From contig JAFGOB010000098.1 in NCBI GenBank assembly GCA_016926695.1, positions 1 to 64,000 of the forward strand: 64,000 nt of DNA, written 5' to 3'. The stretch is from Dehalococcoidales bacterium (GTDB taxonomy: Bacteria; Chloroflexota; Dehalococcoidia; Dehalococcoidales; UBA3254). The notes under the pieces were generated by a model. The model had not been told where the DNA came from. It did no database searches and saw nothing but the letters and a program-made list of their open reading frames with translations. Positions 47,111-55,716 of this stretch are shown in pieces (the first letter of the stretch is position 1; each line of letters begins with the position of its first letter). The position numbers and the translations under genes were made by a program.

Positions 47111-48712
47111 ATGAAATACCCTATTGTCAAATCTGGGTCCGATAGGGCATGGTTGAAGTATTGCGGTTTTCTTGATCTTTCAGTTGACCAGTTCATCTCG
47201 ATACAGGAATCATTGCTGATGCAGCAAATCGAGAAGGTGTCCCTCTGCAAATTAGGGCAAAAAATCATGGGGCGTAACATTCCGCGAAATGTAAAAGAAT
47301 TCCGCCGTTTTGTGCCCCTGACCAGGTATGAAGATTACCTCCCGGAACTTGATATGTGTGATGAAAGCGCTTTAGTGGAAAAACCTTATACCTGGGCGCA
47401 TACCTCCGGAGGTTCAATTGCATACAGAAAAGTGCCTATCATGAACGAGGTGAGACAAAAGCAACTGGACCATCTCATGGCCGCTTTTATACTGGCCTGC
47501 TCCAGGTGCAAAGGTCAGAGCTCTGTGGCCGAAGGAGACAGGGTGCTTTTTAATGTAGCTCCGAAACCCTACTTGTCCGGAGTACTGGCTACGGGAGCGT
47601 CCGAGACCTTCAACATGCATCCCGTGATTGATCCCCACGATCATGATAGATTGGAATTCAGGGAGAAAATGACCCGTGGATTTGAACAGTCCCTGCGGAC
47701 CGGAATGGATATTCTGGTAGCGATGACTGGTGTACTGGTCAAAACCGGGAACGAATTCGACCAGCGATCGCATAAGAGCAGCCTGTCCGGGCACCTGCTC
47801 CATCCGGGCGAGTTATACAGGTTGACCAGGGCTTATTTGACGAGCAAACTGGAAAACAGGAGTATATTGCCCAAAGACATCTGGCCGCTTAAAGCCTTGA
47901 TTTGCTGGGGTATTGATACACAGGCCTACAGCGAGCAGGTCTATAAATTCTGGGGAGCTTACCCTTACCAGTTCCACGCCTGTACCGAAGGGGGGATAAT
48001 GGCGCTGCAAAGCTGGAACAGGAGAGCTATGACCTTTATTCCCAATTCCAACTTTTACGAATTTATTCCGGAAGCAGAATGGGAAAAATCACGTAACGAC
48101 CTCTTTTACCAGCCCAAAACCCTGACTCTCTCGGAAGTGCAGGCGGGAGAAAGCTATGAGCTGGTGATTACCAGTTTTTATGGCGGGCCTTTCATCCGCT
48201 ACAGGTTGGGTCATTTGATAACAATTACCGATCTTGAGGACAGTGAGGCGGAGATATGTTTACCCCAGATGATTTTCGAATCTCGTGCGGACGACCTCAT
48301 AGACATTGCCGGGTTTACCCGTGTTTGTGAAAAATCTATCAGCGCAGCCATCGCCAACTCGGGTATTGTGTGTGAGGACTGGCTGGCACGCAAGGAGACA
48401 GTCCAGGGCAAACCGACCTTGCATCTTTATATTGAGATAACCCGGAACGACAGGCAGGAAGATATTTCGGAAATGCTGCATAATGAACTGGTGGAAGTCG
48501 ATGCGGGATATCGCGATCTGTCTTTGATGATGGAAATATATCCCCTTCAGGTGACGCTTCTAAAGCCTGGCAGCTTTAACAGCTATGCCCGTTCACGGCG
48601 TAATGCCGGTTTTGAACTGGCTCAGCAGAAGCCGTCCAGGATGAATGCGACGAAGGAAGATATCCTCGAGTTGATGGGTTTTGAAGCAATGAATATCGTT
48701 AAGGCAGGTTGA
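47111..48712 (+). CDS. GH3-like acyl-adenylating enzyme
   Basis: The 533-residue protein resembles the GH3 family (plant auxin-amido synthetases and bacterial relatives): THTSGGS-type P-loop (YTWAHTSGGSIAYRKVP), FIPNSNFYEFIP and FIRYRLGHLITI near the adenylate site. It would activate a carboxylic acid with ATP, then transfer it to an amine or thiol. GGGGGTG is six bases before the ATG. It stands alone before the HD-GYP gene. Confidence 0.8.
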   Translation: MKYPIVKSGSDRAWLKYCGFLDLSVDQFISIQESLLMQQIEKVSLCKLGQKIMGRNIPRNVKEFRRFVPLTRYEDYLPELDMCDESALVEKPYTWAHTSGGSIAYRKVPIMNEVRQKQLDHLMAAFILACSRCKGQSSVAEGDRVLFNVAPKPYLSGVLATGASETFNMHPVIDPHDHDRLEFREKMTRGFEQSLRTGMDILVAMTGVLVKTGNEFDQRSHKSSLSGHLLHPGELYRLTRAYLTSKLENRSILPKDIWPLKALICWGIDTQAYSEQVYKFWGAYPYQFHACTEGGIMALQSWNRRAMTFIPNSNFYEFIPEAEWEKSRNDLFYQPKTLTLSEVQAGESYELVITSFYGGPFIRYRLGHLITITDLEDSEAEICLPQMIFESRADDLIDIAGFTRVCEKSISAAIANSGIVCEDWLARKETVQGKPTLHLYIEITRNDRQEDISEMLHNELVEVDAGYRDLSLMMEIYPLQVTLLKPGSFNSYARSRRNAGFELAQQKPSRMNATKEDILELMGFEAMNIVKAG

Positions 48713-48750
48713 AAGCACTGGATAAAATATATGAGGTGGTTACCCTTTTG

Positions 48751-48801
48751 ATGTTTGAATTACGGGAATATAGCGAGGGCGAGTTTTGGACTTTTATCTG
48801 A
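48751..48801 (+). CDS. Possible 16-residue leader peptide
   Basis: An ATG opens a 16-residue frame (MFELREYSEGEFWTFI) whose stop lies 16 bases inside the HD-GYP gene, in another frame. GAGGTGG is 11 bases upstream. Such overlap could couple translation of the two. Small and unproven. Confidence 0.3.
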   Translation: MFELREYSEGEFWTFI

Positions 48802-50819
48802 TTATCCCCTTGGTTGAGGTAGTATTTTGCCTGGCGCTGCTGTTCTTGCTGATCGTAAGGGGAAGGCAACATGTTGCCAAAGTGCCGTTTGCTATCTTTC
48901 TTTCCTTCATGGGACTGTGGGGTATTTTTATTTTCTTGATGCGCTACTCTCCCGATCTGGTGCAGGCTGCCTTCTGGGAGAATTTTGTTTTTGGCGCCAT
49001 ATTAAGCGCGGCATTATCATTCTATATTTTTACCGTTTCGCTGACAGGCGCCAAATTAGCCAAGAAGATCATATTACCGCTCAGTTGCGCTTACGTGGTG
49101 GCACTGGGACTTATTCCCTCCGGCCTTATTATCCAGGGTATGCAGTCTTTCTGGTACGGGAAAGCCCCGGTGGTGGGTATGCTCTTTCCTATATACGTAA
49201 TGTGTGTGTATGTTCCCATATTGCTGGGTATGATCGTCCTGATCAAGAGTTCGCGGCATTCGAAAAGTAATGACGAAAAGATCCGTAACCAGTATATAAT
49301 AATTGGCATCATCGCCCTTTTTGTCGGAGGAACGACGGACTATCTGCCGGCGATCGGCATACAGATGTATCCGCTGGGCATCATCGGAAATATCGTGTTC
49401 TGTTTCCTGGCAACTGTGGCTATGTTGAGACACGGTCTGATGGAAATACGCGTGGTATTGCGCAAGGGAGTAGTCTATTCTTTAAGCAGCATCCTGATTT
49501 TCGGTATATTCGGAAGCATTATCCTTGTAATGACCACTTTCCTGCAAAAGAGCATCAGCCCGTTATCTATGGCTATTACAGTCACTGCTGTTTTCCTGAT
49601 AGCTGCCCTTTTTCAGCCCCTGCTGACGAAGTTGCAGCATGTAGTTGACCGGTGGTTTTTCCGCGAGAGATACGACCATCTGCAAGCGCTGAAGCGATTT
49701 GCGCAGGACAAAGAAGGAGACCTGGACCTGAACCAGCTTTCTCTGACTCTGGTCAATACCATAGCCGGCGGAATGCAAAGTGAGGGAGTTGATCTGCTTT
49801 TACAGGCTTCCCATACACAGGATTTCATCACCTACGTACACGGCGGACAGAAAAAAACCAGGCCGGTTGTCTTGAGTTCCGGTTCTCCTCTGACGATCAC
49901 CATGAAATATCAGGACGGGATTATGGACCTTAATGATGTAGATATCCTGCCGGTTTTAAGCGGTCTATCGGAAAACGACTACAGGATGTTGCAGGAAAAT
50001 AATATAGAGCTGATGATGCCTCTGAAAAAGGACGGCCGCCTGACCGGGATCCTGGTATTAAGCCGGCACATCCACAGGGAACCCTATTCCAACGAGGATA
50101 AACAGCTCTTGCAGTCTGTATCTGAAGATATCGCCACCAGGATAGACAACGCCAGCCGTTTCAGCAAGATCATCAAGCAGCATACCGAATTGCAGAAGAC
50201 TATGGATGGGGTGATTTTTGCCGTATCGGCAGTGGTGGAGTCCCGCGATCCCTATACGGCAGGCCATCAGAGAAGGGTTGCTGAACTGGCGCGGGCTATT
50301 GCCGGTGAAATGGGGCTTTCCGAATGGCATATGAAGGGGATACATATTATAGGTCTGCTGCATGATGTGGGCAAGATCGCTGTTCCGGCTGAGATACTGA
50401 GCAAACCGGGGAAAATAAGCCAGTATGAATTCAATATTATCAAGGGTCACTCGCGTATAGGCTATGAAATTCTGGAGAAAATCGATTTTCCCTGGCCGGT
50501 TGCCAGAGCGATACTTCAGCACCATGAGCGTTTGAACGGGTCAGGTTATCCCGACGGCCTGTCCGGCCATGAGATTTCGCTGGAAGCCAGGATACTGGGA
50601 GTGGCGGATGTGGTGGAGGCCATGTCATCCCACCGTCCCTACAGGCCGGCCCTCGGTCTGGAAGTTGCCTTGCAGGAGATCAGGCAGCAAAGCGGTATTC
50701 TGTATGACCGCGAGGTGGTTGAGGCCTGCCTGAGACTGCTTAAAAACGGTCAGTTCGCTTTTGAGAAACTGATGTCCACGGCTGACAGCTCCAGTGAAGC
50801 CATATTCGCCAAAATATAG
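48786..50819 (+). CDS. Membrane-bound HD-GYP phosphodiesterase with GAF-like domain
   Basis: The 677-residue protein has about eight N-terminal membrane helices (7TM histidine-kinase-like sensor), a GAF-like region (about residues 320-465) and an HD-GYP domain (about 470-660, with LLHDVGKIAVP and HHERLNGSGYPDG). HD-GYP proteins hydrolyse cyclic-di-GMP. The catalytic HD and GYP motifs are intact. The start must be TTG at 48786, because the frame is closed by stops just upstream and no ATG is available. Confidence 0.9.
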   Translation: MDFYLIIPLVEVVFCLALLFLLIVRGRQHVAKVPFAIFLSFMGLWGIFIFLMRYSPDLVQAAFWENFVFGAILSAALSFYIFTVSLTGAKLAKKIILPLSCAYVVALGLIPSGLIIQGMQSFWYGKAPVVGMLFPIYVMCVYVPILLGMIVLIKSSRHSKSNDEKIRNQYIIIGIIALFVGGTTDYLPAIGIQMYPLGIIGNIVFCFLATVAMLRHGLMEIRVVLRKGVVYSLSSILIFGIFGSIILVMTTFLQKSISPLSMAITVTAVFLIAALFQPLLTKLQHVVDRWFFRERYDHLQALKRFAQDKEGDLDLNQLSLTLVNTIAGGMQSEGVDLLLQASHTQDFITYVHGGQKKTRPVVLSSGSPLTITMKYQDGIMDLNDVDILPVLSGLSENDYRMLQENNIELMMPLKKDGRLTGILVLSRHIHREPYSNEDKQLLQSVSEDIATRIDNASRFSKIIKQHTELQKTMDGVIFAVSAVVESRDPYTAGHQRRVAELARAIAGEMGLSEWHMKGIHIIGLLHDVGKIAVPAEILSKPGKISQYEFNIIKGHSRIGYEILEKIDFPWPVARAILQHHERLNGSGYPDGLSGHEISLEARILGVADVVEAMSSHRPYRPALGLEVALQEIRQQSGILYDREVVEACLRLLKNGQFAFEKLMSTADSSSEAIFAKI

Positions 50820-50886
50820 TGTTTCGCCGGCCTGTTATAACAGGTTGAAATTGAAAGTAAAAAATAATTAAGAGAAGGAGATATAG

Positions 50887-51420
50887 ATGAAAAGGATTCT
50901 GATTTTAAGCGTAGTTCTGGCTCTTGTTTTGTCGTTGGTCCTGCCCTCGGTCGCCATGGCCAAACCTCCGGGAAAAGAATTTTACGCCCAAGGTGAGATG
51001 TATCAAATAACTATAGGTGATGTAAAACAACTGGGAAATGGCCTCTGGTTGGTCAAGAACCGTGAAATTTTCGGCAAATTTGTTAATGGAGACCTGGAGG
51101 GTCTTCCGTTTACTATAACCTACGACGGAATTTTTGAACTGGAGACACAGGCCGGTGATTTTCATGGCAAGCTAAATGCGGGACGGAATAAATATCAAAT
51201 TAAAGGCACAGTTGAGCCATATCAGTTTTTAGAGTGGTATGATAAGGCTAATTTTATTCCCATACTGTCTCTTGATATAAGCGGCCGCTGGATAGGGAAC
51301 GAGGCTAAAGGTACCTTCAATGCCTTTGTTAAATTTATACCGACACCGGAAGGGCATGTTGGGTATATATTTGAGGATAGTTGCTTTACTATGACCGGCA
51401 TGTATAACAAGAAAAAATAA
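50887..51420 (+). CDS. Secreted protein of unknown function
   Basis: The 177-residue protein has a clear Sec signal peptide (hydrophobic core, cleavage near AMAK) and a beta-rich mature part. No family is recognised. AAGGAG precedes the ATG, and an intrinsic terminator follows, so it is a one-gene unit or the end of the HD-GYP unit. Confidence 0.7.
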   Translation: MKRILILSVVLALVLSLVLPSVAMAKPPGKEFYAQGEMYQITIGDVKQLGNGLWLVKNREIFGKFVNGDLEGLPFTITYDGIFELETQAGDFHGKLNAGRNKYQIKGTVEPYQFLEWYDKANFIPILSLDISGRWIGNEAKGTFNAFVKFIPTPEGHVGYIFEDSCFTMTGMYNKKK

Positions 51421-51441
51421 AGTTTTAATGCGGTAAATCAA

Positions 51442-51473
51442 AACGGGGTGATGTCATCACCCCGTTATTTTTT
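51442..51473 (+). terminator. Intrinsic terminator
   Basis: AACGGGGTGATG and CATCACCCCGTT form a near-perfect stem (25 bases in total), followed by a TTATTTTTT run. It lies 22 bases after the secreted-protein gene. Confidence 0.9.
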
Positions 51474-51641
51474 AGGGTTGAGTTTCCTGATCTCGTAATT
51501 GAATACGATTAAAACAATATAGCCTGTAACAACCCGGGAATAGCCCGCATGTCTGGTACAACGCAATACGTAAGCCATATAAGTATTTACGACGTAATAT
51601 AACGTGTAGCGGCACGGCATGCCATGCTATGCCTTCTTTCG

Positions 51642-52013
51642 TCAATATTCGAACGGCAGTGGTTTTTCTTTTTTCAGGGAGTAAGGATTCTCCCGGTCTG
51701 CCTCCCAATTCTGTGGATTACCAGAAATGTGTTCTCCGGTCTGATACAATATTTTTTCGCTCTGTATCATGTGTTCATAACAAACTGGTTGCCGGACATG
51801 CCCTCCCTGGGTGTTCCTGAGTTGATTGATTCTTCTCACAGAAAAGGTTTTAATGGTACGGACTATTTCGGACAGAGAGAACGATCTGGTAGTGGCCGGT
51901 TTCAAACCGGCCAGCCCGGACTTCGGAATGTCAAATATGGCATGGAAATGATCAGGCATCACGATGAAAATATCGTTGTTGGAAACAGGATAGTGCAGCG
52001 GTATTTCTTTCAA
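51642..52013 (-). pseudogene. N-truncated REP-associated tyrosine transposase relic
   Basis: The 123-residue frame carries IVMPDHFHAIFDI (HUH-type HxH), SLSEIVRTIKTFSVRRINQLR, the tyrosine segment VCYEHMIQSEKIL, and the ENPYSL end. The N-terminal part of the family is missing, and the gene runs into a terminator hairpin instead of a start region. The internal linker GLAGLKPATT is encoded by the palindrome at 51894. It is more complete than the relic at 46-273. The catalytic residues are largely present, but the protein is probably not functional. Confidence 0.75.
51894..51912. repeat. REP-like perfect palindrome
   Basis: GGCCGGTTTCAAACCGGCC is a nine-bp perfect stem around one C, inside the transposase relic. 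It matches 178-196 except for one base. Confidence 0.8.
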
Positions 52014-52055
52014 AAAGGACTCTACTGATTTTCTATTCTCATATATAGATATCAG

Positions 52056-52089
52056 AAAGGCCTTCCCTTTGTCGTTTGGGAAGGCCTTT
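52056..52089 (-). terminator. Intrinsic terminator of the Ig-repeat gene
   Basis: AAAGGCCTTCCC pairs with GGGAAGGCCTTT around a ten-base loop. It is 27 bases after the stop of the minus-strand gene at 52117. It is symmetrical, so it could also act on the plus strand. Confidence 0.75.
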
Positions 52090-52116
52090 GTTCGGCTATT
52101 ACCGGTAGTCCGAAGC

Positions 52117-55100
52117 CTACGGATTCAGCTTGCTGAACGAGCTAAAGGCATTGGTCAGTCTGCCTCTCTGCACTTCAAGCTGGGTCAGGACATGGACGAG
52201 ATCACTGGCCCTGTCGTTGTTGCGGAAAGTCCTGCGCAATTTAATGTGCAGAACACGCAGCCTGGCTGCGTCTCCCTCTTCATTTGTCCTTGAGAGTATT
52301 CCGCTGAAAGAAGTGCTCTGCTCTGCATTCAGCGCAAACAGGATATTCCCTTCAGCGGGATTATCCTGCGGTTGGATGGTATAGTCTTTTTCAGAGGGTT
52401 CGCGTAAATTTTTCCCCTGGTACCAGGTGATGGCGTCTATATATACCCCTGAAATATACTCCCATCCCCCGTCAGCAAGGGCATCCCAGCTTATTTCAGC
52501 CGTGGTCTCTTTGTATATTTCCTGAAGCAGCGTGACGGCATCCGCGGCAGCCTGGTTTACGGAGTCGATATAGGCGTTCAGGTCCTGTATTATTGGCTGT
52601 CCCTCCAGTAATGTTTGAAGGTCGAGGAAAGTGGGGTGACGCATCCATGCCGGTTCGTAGCGCACCTGTATTTCTCCTTTGAGTACCTGGTCGCAGAGTA
52701 TAGGAGATGCAGCGCTGCCTGTTACGCTTTCAGCCATTTCCACCAGCCAGCCGGTATTGTATCCCGGTTCAACCAGGGGTATGGACCTGGCGAATTCTAT
52801 AATGACCTTCAATCTGGCCTGGTCCTCGGAGGAGAGCGTTTTAGTCCCTTTGGCGGCAGAACCGGGCGCCTGGGGCAAGGCCAGTCTCCAGCCGCCTATT
52901 GCCTTCCGCTTGTTAGGCTCTTCCGATTCGATTGTGCGGTACTCTGCGTTGACTACTTCCGGAACGATTATTTCAGAGGGCTCGGCCTCGGCCCTGGCTC
53001 TGCGCGTTTTTCTCTTCTTCAGCAGCGGCCTGATAACCAGGAAAACCAGCGCCGCTGTCAGCACTAAAACGCCGAGAACAATATAAAGCGCCAGCATTCC
53101 GGTGGAAATTACACCGGATTTGATCATGTAGAAGCGAGACCATTCGCTTTCATTTAAAGCGGAGTCCACTGCCTTGACTCTCCAGTAATATTCGCCGAAC
53201 TCCAGGGTTTCGTTCCTGTTAAGGGTGTATCTGGTAGCCGAGATGTCTGTTTTTTCGATTAAGGGATATATGAAATCCGGCTCGTTGCTTATCTGGAGGG
53301 TATAGGTCACATCCGTAGAGCCTGTTGACTTTGACCAGGCCAGAGTGGGATTGATATTGCCGGTGAAACCCATGGTCTCTCCATCGATCGGAGAGACCGG
53401 TTTTGGTACGGTCGGCGGTGTATCATCAATAAAGAACTCGGTTGTTTCCATGATGTTTTGATTGTCTATTACCTTGATGATATGCAGCCCGGCTTTTGAT
53501 GTGGGGATTTTAAAAGAGAAAAGGAAATCTCCCGTATCGTTTACCGTAACAGTCCCCAGTTTGTTGATCGGATCATCGTCATAGGTTATTTTGAGAGGGC
53601 TTCCGGCTGTAAATCCCGAACCGCTGACATTGACCGTCGTATCCACGGACCCGTTGGGAGGATCGATAGTAATACCGGATGTCATCTTGAATGTCAGTTC
53701 GTCCAGATTGACCCCGCTTGTGCTGGTGCCGTTTACTTTTATAGTATGATTCCCGGATGGGGCTGGCGGGATTTTAAAGGTGGCGGTCCATGACCCGCTT
53801 TCGTCTGCACGTATTTTTTGGTCTACCGCCGTACCGTCAAAGGTAATATTAATATTCTCATTCGCTGCAAAACTGGTCCCGCTTAACGTGACGGAAGTTC
53901 CTTCCGGTCCGCTGGTTTTGTTCAGTGGAGATAAAACAGGAAGAACGGTGAAGAAAGACTCGGCGATGGCTGTTGCCGCTGTCGACTTTCCGGACGCGCC
54001 GATTGAGTGTTCTCCGCCTGTGGTCTGGGGTATGGTAATGTTTGTGTTCCAGGCGCCCGTCGCACTGGCCTGCACGGTCGGTCCGATCGGACTGCCGTCA
54101 AAGGTTACGCTAATTCCACTCTCGTTGGCGCCGAATCCCGATCCGGAAACCGTTACCGAAGTGCCGGAAATCCCGCTGGTCTTGTTTATTGAGATGGAGG
54201 ACCCTATGGTGAAATTCAGCGGTGCAATATTGCTGCCCGCTCCGATCTTGTGAGGTCCGGAGGAAGAGATGGGTATACTGAAAGTGCTTGTCCATGAACC
54301 GGTGCTGTCAGCAGTGACAGGGGTGCCGATAGGAGCATTGTCGTATGTCAGGTTGATTGTCTCGCTGGCGCCGAAGGCTGTACCGCTGGCAGTGACCAGC
54401 GTTCCCTCGCTTCCGGTAGTCGGGCTTATTGTGAATGTGGGTTCTACCCTGAATGTGAGATCTGAGATATTGTCGGCGGTCGTGGTATTACCGGAGGCAT
54501 CCACACTATAGCTGCCTCCCGGCATGTTCGCCACGTTAAAGGTCATGCTCCAGGTTCCGGTTGAGCTGACACTGGGAGTAGTACCGACCATGTTTCCGTT
54601 AAAGGTAACTCTTACTCCGGACTCGTTGGCGGCAAAACCGCTTCCATGAATAGTAATTTGAGTACCGGGAGGACCGCTGGTTTTGTCTATAGTAATTAAC
54701 GAGTTGACCTCCAGAGAATATGTCAGTTCATCCAGATCAGAAGTATCGGTTTTGCTTCCGAAAGCACTGATTGTATAGTCGCCTCCGGCCATGGACGGTA
54801 TGGTAATGGTATTATACCAGTACCCATTGGAACTGGCTGTTTTGGTTGAACCTACCGCTGTACCGTCAAAGGTTACCCTGATGTTCGATTCAGACTTGGC
54901 AAAACCGTATCCGTAAACGGTAAGCGAATCTCCCGGCGAGCCTTTATTATTACTCAGAATAATACAGGGATGGACTGCAAAGGATTCCGAAAACGTGCCG
55001 GTTTCATCGCCTGTAACCTCAATGTCGTAATCCCCCGCAGGTATCGAGGGGACTTCAAAAGATATCGAAAAGGAAGAGTCGCCTGTGTCCAGAGTGTCGC

Positions 55101-55305
55101 TGTCCATCTCCTCATCGTCGAAATAGACCGTTACCTCTTCATCTCCTGTGAAGCCTCTGCCTTTGACTGTAATATTATCTCCGTATATCCCTTCGTCATC
55201 GCTGATGGTGATGGTGGCATCGGCCAATATGGGCGCAGCGGGACCCAGGCAAAATAACAGCACCAGTACAAATGTTATTGAAATGCACTTCAATACCCCT
55301 GACAT
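52117..55305 (-). CDS. Large Ig-like (IPT) repeat membrane protein
   Basis: The 1062-residue protein has a Sec signal and about seven tandem IPT/Ig-like repeats (about 85 residues each, with a G-PGT-VTVSGSGF-type motif). A fibronectin-like segment follows (about residues 655-745, ESEWSRFY), then a membrane helix near residue 755 and a roughly 300-residue cytoplasmic domain of unknown family. The plan resembles the shorter protein at 20003. Probable surface sensor or adhesion protein. The GGAGG-like ribosome site is 12 bases before the ATG, slightly far. Confidence 0.75.
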   Translation of the reverse strand: MSGVLKCISITFVLVLLFCLGPAAPILADATITISDDEGIYGDNITVKGRGFTGDEEVTVYFDDEEMDSDTLDTGDSSFSISFEVPSIPAGDYDIEVTGDETGTFSESFAVHPCIILSNNKGSPGDSLTVYGYGFAKSESNIRVTFDGTAVGSTKTASSNGYWYNTITIPSMAGGDYTISAFGSKTDTSDLDELTYSLEVNSLITIDKTSGPPGTQITIHGSGFAANESGVRVTFNGNMVGTTPSVSSTGTWSMTFNVANMPGGSYSVDASGNTTTADNISDLTFRVEPTFTISPTTGSEGTLVTASGTAFGASETINLTYDNAPIGTPVTADSTGSWTSTFSIPISSSGPHKIGAGSNIAPLNFTIGSSISINKTSGISGTSVTVSGSGFGANESGISVTFDGSPIGPTVQASATGAWNTNITIPQTTGGEHSIGASGKSTAATAIAESFFTVLPVLSPLNKTSGPEGTSVTLSGTSFAANENINITFDGTAVDQKIRADESGSWTATFKIPPAPSGNHTIKVNGTSTSGVNLDELTFKMTSGITIDPPNGSVDTTVNVSGSGFTAGSPLKITYDDDPINKLGTVTVNDTGDFLFSFKIPTSKAGLHIIKVIDNQNIMETTEFFIDDTPPTVPKPVSPIDGETMGFTGNINPTLAWSKSTGSTDVTYTLQISNEPDFIYPLIEKTDISATRYTLNRNETLEFGEYYWRVKAVDSALNESEWSRFYMIKSGVISTGMLALYIVLGVLVLTAALVFLVIRPLLKKRKTRRARAEAEPSEIIVPEVVNAEYRTIESEEPNKRKAIGGWRLALPQAPGSAAKGTKTLSSEDQARLKVIIEFARSIPLVEPGYNTGWLVEMAESVTGSAASPILCDQVLKGEIQVRYEPAWMRHPTFLDLQTLLEGQPIIQDLNAYIDSVNQAAADAVTLLQEIYKETTAEISWDALADGGWEYISGVYIDAITWYQGKNLREPSEKDYTIQPQDNPAEGNILFALNAEQSTSFSGILSRTNEEGDAARLRVLHIKLRRTFRNNDRASDLVHVLTQLEVQRGRLTNAFSSFSKLNP

Positions 55306-55716
55306 ATTATGAATATACCTCCGTTAGCTCCCCGGGCTTTTTAATGTAAAATGGGAATCCTTTAATTCAGGGCCGACTTGTCACGATTATAGCTTAAAGA
55401 CCGACATTATTCAATCTGTTTCAAACTCGATACAACTACATTAATCCTATTATATATTTTTGTTTCTTCCGATGGCACATACCCAAGGATAATACCATAT
55501 TAGCAAAAATTTGTTAAAATTCTTTTAAGGGGGTAATTTTTCTCTTCGAAATATTGTCTTTTACCGGCGCCGAAAAAAACCGGTGTTTTTCTGGTTCTCA
55601 TATGATTTTTTCTTTGCCTGACTGAATATGATATATTTAAAGATATTTCTATAGCAGCCCGTTTATCCCGGGGAAGTAACTGGAAGGGATTTTTCAGGGC
55701 TGTATCTGGAGTTAAC
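55306..55716. other. Divergent intergenic region
   Basis: No gene is seen. It must hold promoters for the Ig-repeat gene and for the pyruvate-carboxylase operon, but none stands out. The plus-strand gene at its end has GGAG five bases before its GTG. Confidence 0.35.

Noticed and set aside
46905..47111. Short plus-strand frame before the GH3-like gene
   Set aside because: It starts with GTG without a clear ribosome site, runs into the GH3 start, has no recognisable features and lies in the promoter region.
51480..51640. Continuation of the transposase relic past its frame end
   Set aside because: No frame with family residues could be followed beyond the stop at 51642.
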